From Streptomyces sparsogenes (GTDB lineage Bacteria > Actinomycetota > Actinomycetes > Streptomycetales > Streptomycetaceae), in NCBI RefSeq assembly GCF_001704635.1, contig NZ_MAXF01000028.1, forward strand, positions 1 through 64,000: 64,000 nucleotides of DNA, read 5' to 3'. Position numbers and translations under genes: made by a program. The notes below the pieces were generated by a model that saw nothing but the letters and a program-made list of their open reading frames with translations, ran no database searches and was not told where the DNA came from. Below are positions 10,620 to 20,167 of this stretch, piece by piece (positions within the stretch are counted from its first letter, which is position 1; each line of letters begins with the position of its first letter).

Positions 10620-11567
10620 TCAGCGCCGCTTGGGCAGCGGCACGCTCATCAGGTCCCGGGCCACCGTCAGCTCCCCCTCGAAGCCCGCCGCCCGGGCCTG
10701 GCGCTCGAAGTCGGACGGGTCGCCGTAGCGCTGCGAGAAGTGGGTCAGCACGAGGTGCCGCACCCCCGCCTCCGCGGCCAGCCGGGCCGCCTGCCCGGCC
10801 GTGAGGTGCCCGTACTCGATCGCCAGCGGCTCGTCCTCGTCCAGGAAGGTCGACTCGATCACCAGCAGGTCACAGCCCTGCGCTAGCTCTTGCGCTCCCT
10901 CGCACAGCCGGGTGTCCATGACGAAGGCGAAGCGCTGCCCGCGCCGGGCCTCGCTGACCTCCTCCAGCGTCACCGTGCGCCCCTCCCGCACCAGCGCCCC
11001 CTCCCGCTGCAGCCGGCCGATCTCCGGCCCGCGGATGCCATGCGCCGCGAGCCGCTCGGGCAGCATGCGGCGGCCGTCGGGCTCGATCAGCCGATAGCCG
11101 TAGGACTCGACCGGGTGGGAGAGCTTGCGCGCCTCCAGCGTGTACCCGGCGGTCCCGGTGCTCCCGGCTGCCCCGGCGGCACTGGCGAGGACCCCGCCCT
11201 CGCCGGCCACCGGCGCCTCCGTCAGCGACACCGTCTCGCGGTAGGCGGTCGCGTACCGCAGCCGCTCGAAGAAACGCTGTCCGCTCGCCGGGTAGTGCGC
11301 GGTCACCGGGTGCGGCACCCGGTCCAGGTTGATCCGCTGGACGACCCCGGCCAGGCCCAGCGAGTGGTCCCCGTGGAAGTGCGTGATGCAGATCCGGTTG
11401 ATGTCATGGGCCGCCACCCCCGCGCGCAGCATCTGGCGCTGGGTGCCCTCGCCGGGGTCGAAGAGGATGCCCTCGCCGTCCCAGCGCAGCAGGTAGCCGT
11501 TGTGATTGCGGTGCCGGGTCGGTACCTGGCTCGCGGTGCCCAGGACGACCAGTTCACGTGATGACAA
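10620..11567 (-). CDS. rnz: ribonuclease Z
   Basis: Metallo-beta-lactamase-fold endonuclease that removes 3' trailers from tRNA precursors. The 315 residues show HFHGDH at 63-68 for zinc binding, the N-terminal [13 protein letters not shown] typical of RNase Z, and later VIEST and [13 protein letters not shown] elements. The start is an unusual TTG at 11567 (SSRELVVLG), 5 bases after the HIT gene stop; no ATG or GTG lies closer in frame, and later starts would cut the first strand. It is probably translated together with the HIT gene. Confidence 0.95.
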   Translation of the reverse strand: MSSRELVVLGTASQVPTRHRNHNGYLLRWDGEGILFDPGEGTQRQMLRAGVAAHDINRICITHFHGDHSLGLAGVVQRINLDRVPHPVTAHYPASGQRFFERLRYATAYRETVSLTEAPVAGEGGVLASAAGAAGSTGTAGYTLEARKLSHPVESYGYRLIEPDGRRMLPERLAAHGIRGPEIGRLQREGALVREGRTVTLEEVSEARRGQRFAFVMDTRLCEGAQELAQGCDLLVIESTFLDEDEPLAIEYGHLTAGQAARLAAEAGVRHLVLTHFSQRYGDPSDFERQARAAGFEGELTVARDLMSVPLPKRR

Positions 11568-11572
11568 GGGCT

Positions 11573-11932
11573 CTACCCGGGGGGCCAGTTGAGGCCGCGG
11601 CCGCCCAGGACGTGGGCGTGGGTGTGGAAGACGGTCTGGCCCGCGCCCGAGCCGGTGTTGAACACGACCCGGAAGCCGGTGCCGTCGATCTTCTCGTCGG
11701 CGGCCACCGAGCCCGCCTCGCGCAGTATGTCGGCGGCGATCCGCGGTTCGGCGGCGGCGAGGGAGGCGGCGTCCGGGTAGTGGACCTTGGGGATCACCAG
11801 GACGTGGGTCGGGGCCTGGGGGTTGATGTCCCGGAAGGCGAGGGTCGTCTCCGTCTCGCGGACGACGGTCGCCGGCACCTCCCCCGAGACGATTTTGCAG
11901 AACAGGCAGTCGGCCTGCGGTTCTCCCGCCAC
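11573..11932 (-). CDS. HIT family nucleotide-binding protein
   Basis: A 119-residue histidine-triad protein of the HINT type, acting on nucleoside phosphoramidates or similar small nucleotides. The triad HTHAHVLGG places His at 103, 105 and 107. N-terminal [13 protein letters not shown] is typical, and Cys9 and Cys12 may bind zinc. GTG 11932 has AAGGAG 8 bases upstream. The gene precedes rnz with 5 bases between, implying an operon. Confidence 0.95.
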   Translation of the reverse strand: MAGEPQADCLFCKIVSGEVPATVVRETETTLAFRDINPQAPTHVLVIPKVHYPDAASLAAAEPRIAADILREAGSVAADEKIDGTGFRVVFNTGSGAGQTVFHTHAHVLGGRGLNWPPG

Positions 11933-12059
11933 CGGTGGCTCCTTACGCGTCGTCGGCTGCTACGGAACCGGATGCTACCGGGACGTCCGAGGCCGCGTGC
12001 CGGAACCACCGGGTGGTCACCCGCCCGTCAGGAACCCGACGCGCTCCACGCGGACGCCG

Positions 12060-12584
12060 CTACTTGCCGACCGGGGTGGTGTGCTGGCCGGGGTGCCGGT
12101 CCGCGGGCCGGTCGGTCCGCCGGTCCCAGGGGTGGGTGGTGGCCCGGGACGGCTTGGGGTAGCCGGCCTTCCGCGCGTTGCAGTCGCCGATCACATTCGC
12201 CTGGAAGACGCGGTGGTCGTCCACCTTGGCCGTCAGATCGCCCCGTACGCACAGGTTCTTGCGTTCGTACGTCACCACGCCGGTGATCTTGATGTCGCGG
12301 TCGTCCCTGGTCTCGCCCCGGCAGTGGACGGAGGCCTTCGCGTCCCGGGAGGCGGACGGGCCGGACGTGTGCTTGCCCTTCACATCCGCGTTGCACGTCA
12401 TCCACCGGACGTCGATGCCGCCCTTTTCCAGCGCGCGGGTGCTGACCCGGTCCGTGGTGACCGCCACACCGATGGCGCTGAGCTCGCTGTCGTCCCTGGG
12501 CTCGCAGGCCGTCACCGCGACGGCCGCCAGGACCGCCGCCGCCACCGCCAAGAGCCCGTTCTTCCGCTGCCTCAATGCCCCCAT
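12060..12584 (-). CDS. putative lipoprotein of unknown function
   Basis: 174 residues starting at ATG 12584. A basic N terminus (RQRK), a hydrophobic stretch and the lipobox VTAC (Cys27) indicate export and lipid anchoring. The mature part has four more Cys in regularly spaced positions (MTCN, VHCR, NLCV, GDCN), suggesting two disulfides in a small beta-rich domain. The Pro/His/Arg-rich C-terminal 30 residues look disordered. I do not recognise the family; a resemblance to DUF4333-type Cys-paired domains is weak. No clear ribosome-binding site was seen. Confidence 0.7.
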   Translation of the reverse strand: MGALRQRKNGLLAVAAAVLAAVAVTACEPRDDSELSAIGVAVTTDRVSTRALEKGGIDVRWMTCNADVKGKHTSGPSASRDAKASVHCRGETRDDRDIKITGVVTYERKNLCVRGDLTAKVDDHRVFQANVIGDCNARKAGYPKPSRATTHPWDRRTDRPADRHPGQHTTPVGK

Positions 12585-12670
12585 ACAGAGAGGTTCCCAC
12601 CGGAGCGGGGGAAACCGGAAGAGCACACTCGGCCACATGATCCGCGGCCGACCGCTGTGACGGCCCGTCA

Positions 12671-12689
12671 GGCCGGAGACCCTCCGGCC
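12671..12689 (-). terminator. hairpin after rsmE
   Basis: GGCCGGAG and CTCCGGCC form a perfect 8-bp stem with a 3-base loop, 58 bases beyond the rsmE stop. There is no T-run, as is common for GC-rich terminators. Confidence 0.45.
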
Positions 12690-12746
12690 CTCCTCAGCCC
12701 TTGGCGATGTCGTCAGGCCCGGTGAGTCGTCACGCGCGGCACCCCG

Positions 12747-13490
12747 TCACGCCCAGCGGCCCGTCCGGCCCAGCAGCAGCGCGGCTGCCGCCGTGCCGGC
12801 CGTGGAGGTGCGCAGCACCGTCGGGCCCAGCCGGTACGGGCCCGCGCCCACCTCGGCGAAGGCCGCCAACTCCTCGGGTGACACGCCCCCTTCCGGGCCG
12901 ACCACCAGCACCACGCTTCCCTCGGCGGGCAGCGGAGCGGTCGCCAGCGGCTCGCTGCCCTCCTCGTGCAGTACGGCCGCGAAATCCGATTCGGCCAGAA
13001 GCCGGGCAACCTGGCGGGTCGTCATCGCGTCCGCCACCTCCGGGAAGATGAGCCGCCGCGACTGCTTGCCCGCCTCCCGGGCCGTCGCCCGCCACTTCCC
13101 CAGCGCCTTGAGGCCGCGCTCGCCCTTCCACTGGGTGACGCAACGCGCCGCCGCCCAGGGCACGATGGCGTCCACGCCGGTCTCGGTCATGGTCTCCACG
13201 GCCAGCTCGCCGCGGTCCCCCTTCGGCAGCGCCTGCACCACGGTGATCCGCGGGCGCGGCGGCGCCTCGTGACGCACCTCGGCCACCTCGACCAGCAGCC
13301 GGTCCTTGCCCTCGACGGCCGCCACGGCGCCGAACGCGCCCGTGCCGGCCCCGTCCGTCAGCACCACCGGCTCGCCCACCCGCAGCCGCCGCACCGACAC
13401 GGCGTGCCGTCCCTCCGGCCCCTCGAGCGTCAGCCGCGCCCCGACGGCCGCCTCCGCCAGGGAGTCGGCCAGGAAGACGGGGGCCGTCAC
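12747..13490 (-). CDS. rsmE: 16S rRNA (uracil-1498-N3) methyltransferase
   Basis: RsmE is a SPOUT-class methyltransferase acting on U1498 of 16S rRNA. The 247 residues have an N-terminal PUA-like RNA-binding part (RHAVSVRRLRVGEPVVLTDG) and the C-terminal knotted domain with VVGPEGGVSPEE and RLGPTVLRTSTAG, the family signature. GTG 13490 overlaps the upstream gene stop by 4 bases (GTGA). It follows hrcA-dnaJ and the nitronate monooxygenase gene, the usual position in actinobacteria. Confidence 0.96.
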   Translation of the reverse strand: MTAPVFLADSLAEAAVGARLTLEGPEGRHAVSVRRLRVGEPVVLTDGAGTGAFGAVAAVEGKDRLLVEVAEVRHEAPPRPRITVVQALPKGDRGELAVETMTETGVDAIVPWAAARCVTQWKGERGLKALGKWRATAREAGKQSRRLIFPEVADAMTTRQVARLLAESDFAAVLHEEGSEPLATAPLPAEGSVVLVVGPEGGVSPEELAAFAEVGAGPYRLGPTVLRTSTAGTAAAALLLGRTGRWA

Positions 13491-14578
13491 GACTCCGCCC
13501 CCTGAGCCCGCGCGACGCCCGAACCGGCGCGTGCCGCGTCCAGTTCGGCCATCAGCACCTCCACCAGCCGCGCGGCGGGCAGCTCCCGGGCCAGCCGGTG
13601 CCCCTGCCCCGCCCACAGCGCCATGCCCTGCGGGTCGCCGGCCTTCGTCGCCGCCTTCCGCAGCCCGGAGGTGAGGTGGTGCACCTGGGGGTAGGCGGCC
13701 GGGGCGTACGGGCCGTGCTCGCGCATGAAGCGGTTGACCAGCCCGCGCGCGGGGCGCCCGGAGAAGGCGCGGGTCAGCTCCGTACGGGCGAACAGCGGGT
13801 CGGTCATGGCCTGCTTGTGCAGGGTGTTGGCCCCCGACTCGGGGCAGACCAGGAAGGCCGTCCCCAGCTGGGCCGCGCAGGCGCCCGCGGCCAGCACCGC
13901 CGCGATCTGCGAGCCGCGCATCAGCCCGCCCGCCGCGATCACCGGGATCTCCACGGCCTCACGGACCAGCGTCAGCAGCGCCAGCAGGCCGAGCCCGGCG
14001 CCCGTGCCGTCGGCGCGCGGGTCGTCGCGGTGCGTGCCCTGGTGGCCGCCCGCCTCCACGCCCTGCACGCACACAGCGTCGGCGCCCGACCACTGCGCCG
14101 CCTGCGCCTCGGCGGGCGAGGTGACGGTCACCACCGTCCGCGTCCCGACCCTGCCGAGGGCCTCGATGGCGGAGCGGGCGGGGCAGCCGAAGGTGAACGA
14201 GACGACCGGCACCGGGTCGTTGAGGAGGATGGCCAGCTTGGCGTCGTACGCGTCGTCGCCCCCGGCGTCCGGGTCGCCCAGCGGGGTGTCGTACCAGGCC
14301 GCCTCGCCCGCGAGCTGCTCGCGGTAGACCTCCACGGCGGCGGGGTCGGCGGCGAGCGGCTGCGGCATGAAGAGGTTCACGCCGAAGGGCCGGGCGGTCT
14401 CGCCGCGCACCTGCTTGATCTCCTCGTACATCGCCGCCGGCGTCTTGTACCCGGCAGCGAGGAACCCGAGGCCCCCGGCCTCGGACACGGCGGCGGCCAA
14501 CCGCGGGCAGGACGGCCCGCCCGCCATCGGGGCCTGCACGATCGGATACCGAAAGAGATCGGTCAGCGCGGAGGACAT
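13487..14578 (-). CDS. nitronate monooxygenase family flavoprotein
   Basis: A 363-residue TIM-barrel FMN enzyme. PIVQAPMAGGPS at the N terminus, QGVEAGGHQG in the middle and AAGGLMRGSQIAAVLAAGA (phosphate binding) are signatures of 2-nitropropane dioxygenase/nitronate monooxygenase. It would oxidise alkyl nitronates, but the physiological substrate is unknown. It lies 60 bases downstream of dnaJ and overlaps rsmE by 4 bases. ATG 14578 gives a start exactly at the first barrel strand. Confidence 0.9.
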   Translation of the reverse strand: MSSALTDLFRYPIVQAPMAGGPSCPRLAAAVSEAGGLGFLAAGYKTPAAMYEEIKQVRGETARPFGVNLFMPQPLAADPAAVEVYREQLAGEAAWYDTPLGDPDAGGDDAYDAKLAILLNDPVPVVSFTFGCPARSAIEALGRVGTRTVVTVTSPAEAQAAQWSGADAVCVQGVEAGGHQGTHRDDPRADGTGAGLGLLALLTLVREAVEIPVIAAGGLMRGSQIAAVLAAGACAAQLGTAFLVCPESGANTLHKQAMTDPLFARTELTRAFSGRPARGLVNRFMREHGPYAPAAYPQVHHLTSGLRKAATKAGDPQGMALWAGQGHRLARELPAARLVEVLMAELDAARAGSGVARAQGAES

Positions 14579-14638
14579 GGCGTCATCGTGCCATGTCCCC
14601 CACGCCGATCAGCACCTACCGTCCACGCCGAGCAGCGC

Positions 14639-15778
14639 CTACCGTCCGTTGAACGCATCCTTCAAGCGCGAGAACAGCCCCTGCTGCCCTGGCTTGAATT
14701 CGCCCATCGGCCGCTCCTCGCCCCGCAGCTTGGCCAGCCGCCGCAGCAGCTCCTCCTGCTCCGGGTCGAGCTTGTTCGGGGTCTGCACCTCGACGTGGAC
14801 GATCAGGTCGCCCCGGCCGCCGCCGCGCAGGTGGGTGACGCCGCGCTGGTGGAGGGGGATCGACTGGCCGGACTGGGTGCCGGGCCGGATGTCGACCTCC
14901 TCCAGGCCGTCGAGCGTGTCCAGGGGCACCTTCGTACCCAGGGACGCCGCCGTCATCGGGATGGTGACCGTGCAGTGCAGATCGTCGCCGCGGCGCTGGA
15001 AGACCGGGTGCGGCAGTTCGTGGATCTCCACGTAGAGGTCGCCCGCCGGGCCGCCGCCGGGGCCGACCTCGCCCTCGCCGGCGAGCTGGATGCGGGTGCC
15101 GTTGTCCACACCGGCCGGGATCTTCACGGTCAGCGTCCGCCGCGAGCGGATCCGCCCGTCGCCCGCGCACTCCGGGCAGGGGGTCGGCACCACGGTGCCG
15201 AAGCCCTGGCACTGCGGGCACGGCCGGGAGGTCATCACCTGGCCGAGGAAGGACCGCGTGACCTGGGACACCTCGCCCCGGCCCCGGCACATGTCACAGG
15301 TCTGCGCCGAGGTGCCGGGCGCCGCGCCCTCGCCGCTGCAGGTCGTACAGACGACCGCGGTGTCGACCTGGATGTCCTTCGTGGTCCCGAAGGCCGCCTC
15401 GTTGAGCTCCACGTCGAGGCGGATCATGGCGTCCTGGCCGCGTCGGGTCCTGGACCGCGGGCCGCGCTGCGAGGCGGTGCCGAAGAAGGCGTCCATGATG
15501 TCGGAGAAGTTCCCGAAGCCCGCGCCGAAGCCACCGGCGCCGCCCCCGGCTCCGCCCGAGGCGGACAGCGGGTCTCCGCCCAGGTCGTAGACCTGCTTCT
15601 TCTGGGGATCGGACAAGACCTCGTAGGCGGCGTTGATCTCCTTGAACCGCTCCTGGGTCTTGGGATCCGGATTCACGTCCGGGTGCAGCTCGCGCGCGAG
15701 CCGGCGGAATGCCTTCTTGATCTCGTCCTGCGAGGCATCACGCCGCACGCCCAGGACTGCGTAGTAGTCCGTCGCCAC
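14639..15778 (-). CDS. dnaJ: molecular chaperone DnaJ
   Basis: Hsp40 co-chaperone that stimulates DnaK ATPase and delivers unfolded clients. The 379 residues have a J domain with HPD at 32-34, a Gly/Phe-rich linker, and four CxxCxGxG zinc-finger repeats ([32 protein letters not shown]), then the substrate-binding domains. GTG 15778 follows the hrcA stop codon with no gap (TAAGTG), so it is co-expressed with hrcA under CIRCE. Streptomycetes have a second dnaJ in the dnaK operon; this is the hrcA-linked copy. Confidence 0.97.
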   Translation of the reverse strand: MATDYYAVLGVRRDASQDEIKKAFRRLARELHPDVNPDPKTQERFKEINAAYEVLSDPQKKQVYDLGGDPLSASGGAGGGAGGFGAGFGNFSDIMDAFFGTASQRGPRSRTRRGQDAMIRLDVELNEAAFGTTKDIQVDTAVVCTTCSGEGAAPGTSAQTCDMCRGRGEVSQVTRSFLGQVMTSRPCPQCQGFGTVVPTPCPECAGDGRIRSRRTLTVKIPAGVDNGTRIQLAGEGEVGPGGGPAGDLYVEIHELPHPVFQRRGDDLHCTVTIPMTAASLGTKVPLDTLDGLEEVDIRPGTQSGQSIPLHQRGVTHLRGGGRGDLIVHVEVQTPNKLDPEQEELLRRLAKLRGEERPMGEFKPGQQGLFSRLKDAFNGR

Positions 15779-16795
15779 TTACGACTCCGCCAGGATCTGT
15801 CCGACGTAACGTGCCACTGCGCGTACCGCTCCCATCGTTCCGGGGTAGTCCATGCGGGTCGGTCCGACCACGCCGAGTTTGGCGACCGCCTCGTCGCCCG
15901 AACCGTAGCCGACCGCCACGACCGATGTGGAATTCAGGCCCTCGTGAGCATTTTCATGCCCGATCCGTACGGTCATACCCGAGTCCTTCGCCTCGCCGAG
16001 CAGCTTGAGCAGAACGACCTGCTCCTCCAGCGCTTCCAGCACGGGCCGGATCGTCAGGGGGAAATCGTGTGCGAAGCGGGTCAGATTGGCGGTGCCGCCG
16101 ATCATCAGCCGCTCCTCGGTCTCTTCGACCAGGGTCTCCAGCAGCGTGGCCAGGACCGTCGAGACGGTCGCCCGGTCCTCCTGCTCGAAGGACTCGGGCA
16201 GGTCCTGCACCAGCTGTGGCACATCCGAGAACCGCCGGCCCACGACCCGGCTGTTCAGCCGGGCCCGCAGGTCGGCGAGCGACTCCTCGCTCACCGGCGC
16301 CGGGCAGTCCACCATGCGCTGCTCGACCCGCCCGGTGTCCGTGATCAGCACGAGCATCACCCGGGCCGGGCTCATCGACAGCAGTTCCACATGGCGGACC
16401 GTCGAGCGGGTCAGCGACGGGTACTGCACGACGGCGACCTGCCGGGTCAGCTGCGCGAGCAGCCGGACCGTGCGCCCCACCACGTCGTCGAGGTCCACGG
16501 CGCCGTCCAGGAAGTTCTGGATGGCCCGCCGCTCCGGCGTGGACAGGGGCTTCACCCCCGCCAGCTTGTCGACGAAGAGCCGGTAGCCCTTGTCGGTGGG
16601 GATCCGGCCGGCGCTCGTGTGCGGCTGGGCGATATAGCCCTCGTCCTCCAGGGCCGCCATGTCGTTGCGCACCGTGGCCGGGGAGACGCCCAGCCGGTGC
16701 CGCTCGGTGAGCGCCTTGGAGCCGACCGGCTCCTCCGTCCCCACGTAGTCCTGGACAATCGCACGCAGTACCTCGAGTCTGCGTTCGCTGAGCAC
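15779..16795 (-). CDS. hrcA: heat-inducible transcription repressor HrcA
   Basis: HrcA binds CIRCE elements and represses chaperone genes until heat stress. The 338 residues begin with a winged-helix DNA-binding domain ([19 protein letters not shown]) and continue with the GAF-like and dimerisation domains. GTG 16795 was chosen: GGAGG lies 8 bases upstream and the HTH then begins at the expected distance. A CIRCE element in its own 5' leader shows autoregulation. dnaJ follows immediately. Confidence 0.97.
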   Translation of the reverse strand: MLSERRLEVLRAIVQDYVGTEEPVGSKALTERHRLGVSPATVRNDMAALEDEGYIAQPHTSAGRIPTDKGYRLFVDKLAGVKPLSTPERRAIQNFLDGAVDLDDVVGRTVRLLAQLTRQVAVVQYPSLTRSTVRHVELLSMSPARVMLVLITDTGRVEQRMVDCPAPVSEESLADLRARLNSRVVGRRFSDVPQLVQDLPESFEQEDRATVSTVLATLLETLVEETEERLMIGGTANLTRFAHDFPLTIRPVLEALEEQVVLLKLLGEAKDSGMTVRIGHENAHEGLNSTSVVAVGYGSGDEAVAKLGVVGPTRMDYPGTMGAVRAVARYVGQILAES

Positions 16796-16836
16796 CGCGC
16801 GCACCTCCAGTCCAGCCGTCTCATCAGGTCTTCCCC

Positions 16837-16863
16837 CTGGCACTCGATGGACACGAGTGCCAG
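16837..16863. promoter_or_regulatory. CIRCE operator
   Basis: CTGGCACTC, nine bases, then GAGTGCCAG: a perfect inverted repeat matching the CIRCE consensus (GCACTC-N9-GAGTGC). It lies 41 bases upstream of the hrcA start codon and is the target of HrcA. Confidence 0.95.
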
Positions 16864-16875
16864 AACCCCTCAGCC

Positions 16876-16881
16876 AGTGTA
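16876..16881 (-). promoter_or_regulatory. -10 hexamer of hrcA-dnaJ
   Basis: TACACT on the minus strand fits TAnnnT and would place the start of transcription just before CIRCE, leaving the operator in the transcribed leader. No clear -35 hexamer. Confidence 0.4.
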
Positions 16882-17115
16882 CGGCGGGGGCGCGGCGGGG
16901 TGCCATGGCCCGGGCGAGAGCCGCCGCTTTGCCGTGATCGGTCGGTGTGCGACTAAGCGGCCTTGGGTAGGTCCGGGTGGGAGAAGGAGCGGGTCGAGGG
17001 GCAAGCATGGGCGTGCCCCGTGAGGAGAGCGCAGCGGCGCTGCGTGCGACGAGCGGGGTGCGGCCAGGCGCCGCCCATCGGCACGCGACGCCGCCCGGAC
17101 CTACCCGAGGTCGCT

Positions 17116-17121
17116 TAGCGT
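17116..17121 (+). promoter_or_regulatory. -10 hexamer TAGCGT, leaderless start
   Basis: TAGCGT ends 6 bases before ATG 17128. No ribosome-binding site is present, consistent with a leaderless mRNA. Confidence 0.5.
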
Positions 17122-17127
17122 CTCCGT

Positions 17128-17874
17128 ATGGACACCCGTTGGGAAGATCCGGGCGAGGAGTCGCGCTGGGAACGTCTGACCCCCTCGGTCGCCCGGTGCC
17201 GGCTGCCCGGCTGGGACGCGACCGTCGGCGCGATCGCCGGCCGGAGCGGCGTCCTGGTCGTGGACACCGGCGCCGACCTGGGCCAGGGCGCCCGGGTGCG
17301 GCGCGAGGTCACCCGGCTCTTCGGCCGCCGTCCCACCCACATCGCCCTCACCCACCCCCACTTCGACCATGTCCTGGGCACCGCCGCCTTCGCGGGCTGC
17401 GAGGTGTACGGGGCCGCCGGCCTGGACGGGCTGCTGCGCCGGGAGCGGGACGTGCTGCGCGAGGACGCGGTGCGCCACGGCGCGGATCCCGGCGCCGCCG
17501 CGGAGGCCGCCGACCACCTCGTGTGCCCGCACCACCCGGTGTCCGGCGAACTCACCCTGGACCTGGGCGGCCGCACCGTCCTGCTGGCCAACGTGGGCCC
17601 CGGCCACACCACCCACGACCTGGCCGTCCTGGTCGCCGGGCAGGCCCCCGGCGAGCCGGAGGTGGTCTTCTGCGGGGACCTGGTCGAGGAGTCGGGGCCG
17701 CCCCAGGCGGGCGCCGACGCGATCCCCGCCCAGTGGCCCGCCGCGCTGGACCGGCTCCTGGCCCTCGGCGGCCGGGACGCGCTGTACGTCCCGGGGCACG
17801 GGGCCGCCGTGGACGCCCGTTTCGTCCGGGCGCAGCGTGACGAACTCGCGGCTCGTTTCGGCGTGTCCTCCTGA
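17128..17874 (+). CDS. metallo-beta-lactamase fold hydrolase
   Basis: 248 residues. [10 protein letters not shown] gives the HxHxDH metal motif (His76, His78, Asp80, His81). [18 protein letters not shown] and VPGHG supply the later metal ligands, so the site is complete. The fold suggests hydrolysis of a thioester, lactone or phosphoester, but the substrate cannot be stated. It starts divergently from hrcA and is followed after 22 bases by the DUF3097 gene, which has its own -10 element. Confidence 0.88.
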   Translation: MDTRWEDPGEESRWERLTPSVARCRLPGWDATVGAIAGRSGVLVVDTGADLGQGARVRREVTRLFGRRPTHIALTHPHFDHVLGTAAFAGCEVYGAAGLDGLLRRERDVLREDAVRHGADPGAAAEAADHLVCPHHPVSGELTLDLGGRTVLLANVGPGHTTHDLAVLVAGQAPGEPEVVFCGDLVEESGPPQAGADAIPAQWPAALDRLLALGGRDALYVPGHGAAVDARFVRAQRDELAARFGVSS

Positions 17875-17883
17875 CGCCGGCGC

Positions 17884-17889
17884 TAGGGT
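17884..17889 (+). promoter_or_regulatory. -10 hexamer TAGGGT, leaderless start
   Basis: TAGGGT ends 7 bases before GTG 17897, in the short gap after the MBL gene. The next gene can therefore be transcribed on its own and leaderless. Confidence 0.5.
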
Positions 17890-17896
17890 CATTCGG

Positions 17897-18727
17897 GTGC
17901 GACAGTACGACCCGGACCTGACCCCGCCCTGGAAGCGCCAGGCGCCCGCGCCCGAGGTGCCCGCCGAACCCGATCTGGTGGTCGAGGAGGTCACCACGGG
18001 GTTCTGCGGTGCGGTGATCCGCTGCGAGAAGACCGCGCAGGGCCCCACGGTGACCCTGGAGGACCGTTTCGGCAAGCACCGGGTCTTCCCCATGGAGCCG
18101 CGCGGCTTCCTCCTGGAGGGGCGCGTCGTCACCCTGGTGCGCCCGCGCGCGGCCGCCCCCGCCGCCCCGCGCCGCACGGCCTCCGGCTCGCTGGCCGTCC
18201 CGCAGGCCCGCGCGCGCGTCGCCCGCGCGGGGCGCATTTACGTCGAGGGGCGCCACGACGCGGAGCTGGTGGAGCGGGTGTGGGGCGACGACCTGCGCGT
18301 CGAGGGCGTGGTCGTGGAGTACCTGGAGGGGATCGACGACCTTCCGGCGATCGTCCGCGACTTCTCCCCCGGCCCGGACGCCCGGCTGGGCGTGCTGGTC
18401 GACCACCTGGTCCCGGGCACGAAGGAGTCCCGGATCGCGGCCGAGGTCACCGACGAGCACGTCCTGGTCGTCGGCCACCCGTACATCGACGTGTGGGAGG
18501 CCGTGAAGCCCTCCTCGGTCGGCATCCCCGCCTGGCCCACGGTGCCGCGCGGCCAGGACTGGAAGACGGGCGTCTGCCGGGCGCTGGGCTGGCCCGCGAA
18601 CACGGGGGCGGCCTGGCAGCGGATCCTGTCCTCGGTCCGCTCCTACAAGGACCTCGAGCCGGCCCTGCTGGGGCGGGTGGAGGAGCTGATCGACCACGTG
18701 ACCGTGGGCGGCCCGGACCGGCCGTAG
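17897..18727 (+). CDS. DUF3097 family protein
   Basis: A conserved actinobacterial protein of unknown function, 276 residues. An N-terminal QYDPDLTPPWKRQ segment and a small beta domain precede a TOPRIM-like part: RIYVEGRHDAELVERVWG, then LGVLVDHLVPGTKESRIA and VGHPYIDVWEAVKP. The Glu and Asp in these segments resemble the TOPRIM E/DxD arrangement, so a metal-dependent nucleic-acid role is possible but unproven. The GTG start is supported by a -10 hexamer 7 bases upstream. The stop codon lies in a 29-bp tandem duplication. Confidence 0.85.
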   Translation: MRQYDPDLTPPWKRQAPAPEVPAEPDLVVEEVTTGFCGAVIRCEKTAQGPTVTLEDRFGKHRVFPMEPRGFLLEGRVVTLVRPRAAAPAAPRRTASGSLAVPQARARVARAGRIYVEGRHDAELVERVWGDDLRVEGVVVEYLEGIDDLPAIVRDFSPGPDARLGVLVDHLVPGTKESRIAAEVTDEHVLVVGHPYIDVWEAVKPSSVGIPAWPTVPRGQDWKTGVCRALGWPANTGAAWQRILSSVRSYKDLEPALLGRVEELIDHVTVGGPDRP

Positions 18728-18778
18728 CGACCGCGCGAGGCTGTGTGCGGCCGTAGCGACCGCGCGCGGCCGTGTGCG
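18721..18778. repeat. 29-bp tandem duplication at a stop codon
   Basis: 18721-18749 and 18750-18778 are near-identical 29-bp units (GCCGTAGCGACCGCGCG plus 12 bases). The first contains the TAG stop of the DUF3097 gene. Degenerate CGACCGCGTGCGGCC copies run on to the hemW stop at 18815. Confidence 0.8.
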
Positions 18779-18814
18779 ACCGGGCGCGACCGCGTGCGGC
18801 CGCGTGCGACCGCG

Positions 18815-20047
18815 TCAGTCGACGAGGTCGCGCACCACCGCGTCGGCCAGCAGCCGCCCCCGCAGGGTGAGCCGCGCCCGGCCCTCGGCGTACGGCTCGG
18901 GCTCCAGCAGGCCGTCCGTCACGGCCCGGGCCGCCGCCGCGGCGCCCGCCGGGGCCAGCAGGTCGAGCGGGCAGCCCTCGGCGAGCCGCAGCTCCAGCAG
19001 GATCCGCTCCACCCGGCGCTCCTCATCGGTCAGCACCTCGCGGCCCGCCCCCGGGGACCGGCCCTCGCTCAGCGCCTGCGCGTAGGCGCCCGGGTGCTTC
19101 ACGTTCCACCACCGCACGCCGCCCACATGGCTGTGCGCGCCGGGGCCCGCGCCCCACCAGTCGGCGCCGCGCCAGTACAGCTCGTTGTGGCGGCAGCGGC
19201 CCGCGTCCGAGGTGGCCCAGTTCGACACCTCGTACCAGCGGAATCCGGCCGCCGACAGCGCCTCCTCCGCGATCAGGTACCGGTCGGCGTGCACATCGTC
19301 GTCGGTCATCGGCACCTCGCCGCGCCGGATCCGCCGCGCGAGCTGGGTGCCCTCCTCGACGATCAGCGCGTACGCCGACACATGGTCGGGCCCGGCGCCC
19401 AGGGCGGCGTCCAGCGAGGCGCGCCAGTCGTCGTCGCTCTCCCCCGGGGTGCCGTAGATCAGGTCCAGGTTCACATGGTCGAACCCGGCCGCCCGCGCCT
19501 CGGCCACACAGCGCTCCGGGCGGCCCGGGGTGTGGGTGCGGTCCAGGACCCGCAGCACATGCTGCCGGGCGCTCTGCATGCCGAACGAGACCCGGGTGAA
19601 CCCGGCCTCCCGCAGCCGCTCCAGATACCGCGGGTCGACCGACTCCGGGTTGGCCTCCGTGGTGACCTCGGCCCCCTCGGCCAGCCCGAACTCGTCCCGG
19701 ACGGCGCCGAGCATCCGCCCGAGGTCGGCGGCGTCCAGCAGGGTCGGCGTGCCGCCGCCGACGAACACGGTCTCGACCCGCCGGGGGTCGTCGCCCAGCA
19801 CCTTGCGGGCGAGGCGGGTCTCCTCGACGACCATCTCGGCGTAGTTCTCGCGCGAGGCGAGCACACCGCCGGATCCGCGCAGCTCGGTGGCGGTGTAGGT
19901 GTTGAAGTCGCAGTACCCGCAGCGGGTCGCGCAGTAGGGCACGTGCAGATAGAACCCGAGCGGCCGGCCGGCCGCCCCGGCCACGGCGCTCGCGGGCAGC
20001 GCGCCGTCCTGGGGCATGGGCTCGCCATCGGGCAGTACGGAAGGCAT
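18815..20047 (-). CDS. hemW: HemW-like radical SAM haem chaperone
   Basis: 410 residues of the HemN/HemW group. YLHVPYCATRCGYCDF has Cys39, Cys43 and Cys46 for the 4Fe-4S cluster, and FVGGGTPTLL and ANPESV are further radical SAM elements. HemW proteins insert haem into targets rather than oxidising coproporphyrinogen, and they lack the extra N-terminal Cys of true HemN, as here. ATG 20047 (MPSVLPDGEP) was chosen because GACAAT ends 6 bases before it; ATG 20065 is an alternative. It converges on the DUF3097 gene. Confidence 0.93.
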   Translation of the reverse strand: MPSVLPDGEPMPQDGALPASAVAGAAGRPLGFYLHVPYCATRCGYCDFNTYTATELRGSGGVLASRENYAEMVVEETRLARKVLGDDPRRVETVFVGGGTPTLLDAADLGRMLGAVRDEFGLAEGAEVTTEANPESVDPRYLERLREAGFTRVSFGMQSARQHVLRVLDRTHTPGRPERCVAEARAAGFDHVNLDLIYGTPGESDDDWRASLDAALGAGPDHVSAYALIVEEGTQLARRIRRGEVPMTDDDVHADRYLIAEEALSAAGFRWYEVSNWATSDAGRCRHNELYWRGADWWGAGPGAHSHVGGVRWWNVKHPGAYAQALSEGRSPGAGREVLTDEERRVERILLELRLAEGCPLDLLAPAGAAAAARAVTDGLLEPEPYAEGRARLTLRGRLLADAVVRDLVD

Positions 20048-20053
20048 GGCCCC

Positions 20054-20059
20054 ATTGTC
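20054..20059 (-). promoter_or_regulatory. -10 hexamer GACAAT, leaderless start of hemW
   Basis: GACAAT on the minus strand ends 6 bases before ATG 20047. The same hexamer and spacing occur before the gene at 29364. Confidence 0.45.
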
Positions 20060-20134
20060 CGCCATCGGCGCCGGAGCCCGGCCCGCCGCCGGCCACGCCT
20101 ACGCCCCGGCCCCTCCTACCGCGTTCCACCCCGC

Positions 20135-20167
20135 CCTAGCGCGCTCGTCCTAGCGCGTCCTAGCGCG
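20135..20167. repeat. three CCTAGCGCG copies over a stop codon
   Basis: CCTAGCGCG occurs at 20135-20143, 20149-20157 and 20159-20167. On the minus strand each gives a TAG; the last copy contains the stop codon of the PP2C gene. Confidence 0.75.

Noticed and set aside
13598-17023. A 1141-codon plus-strand frame across nitronate monooxygenase, dnaJ and hrcA
   Set aside because: It crosses three well-supported minus-strand genes and the CIRCE site and has no recognisable domain. Same GC-driven cause.
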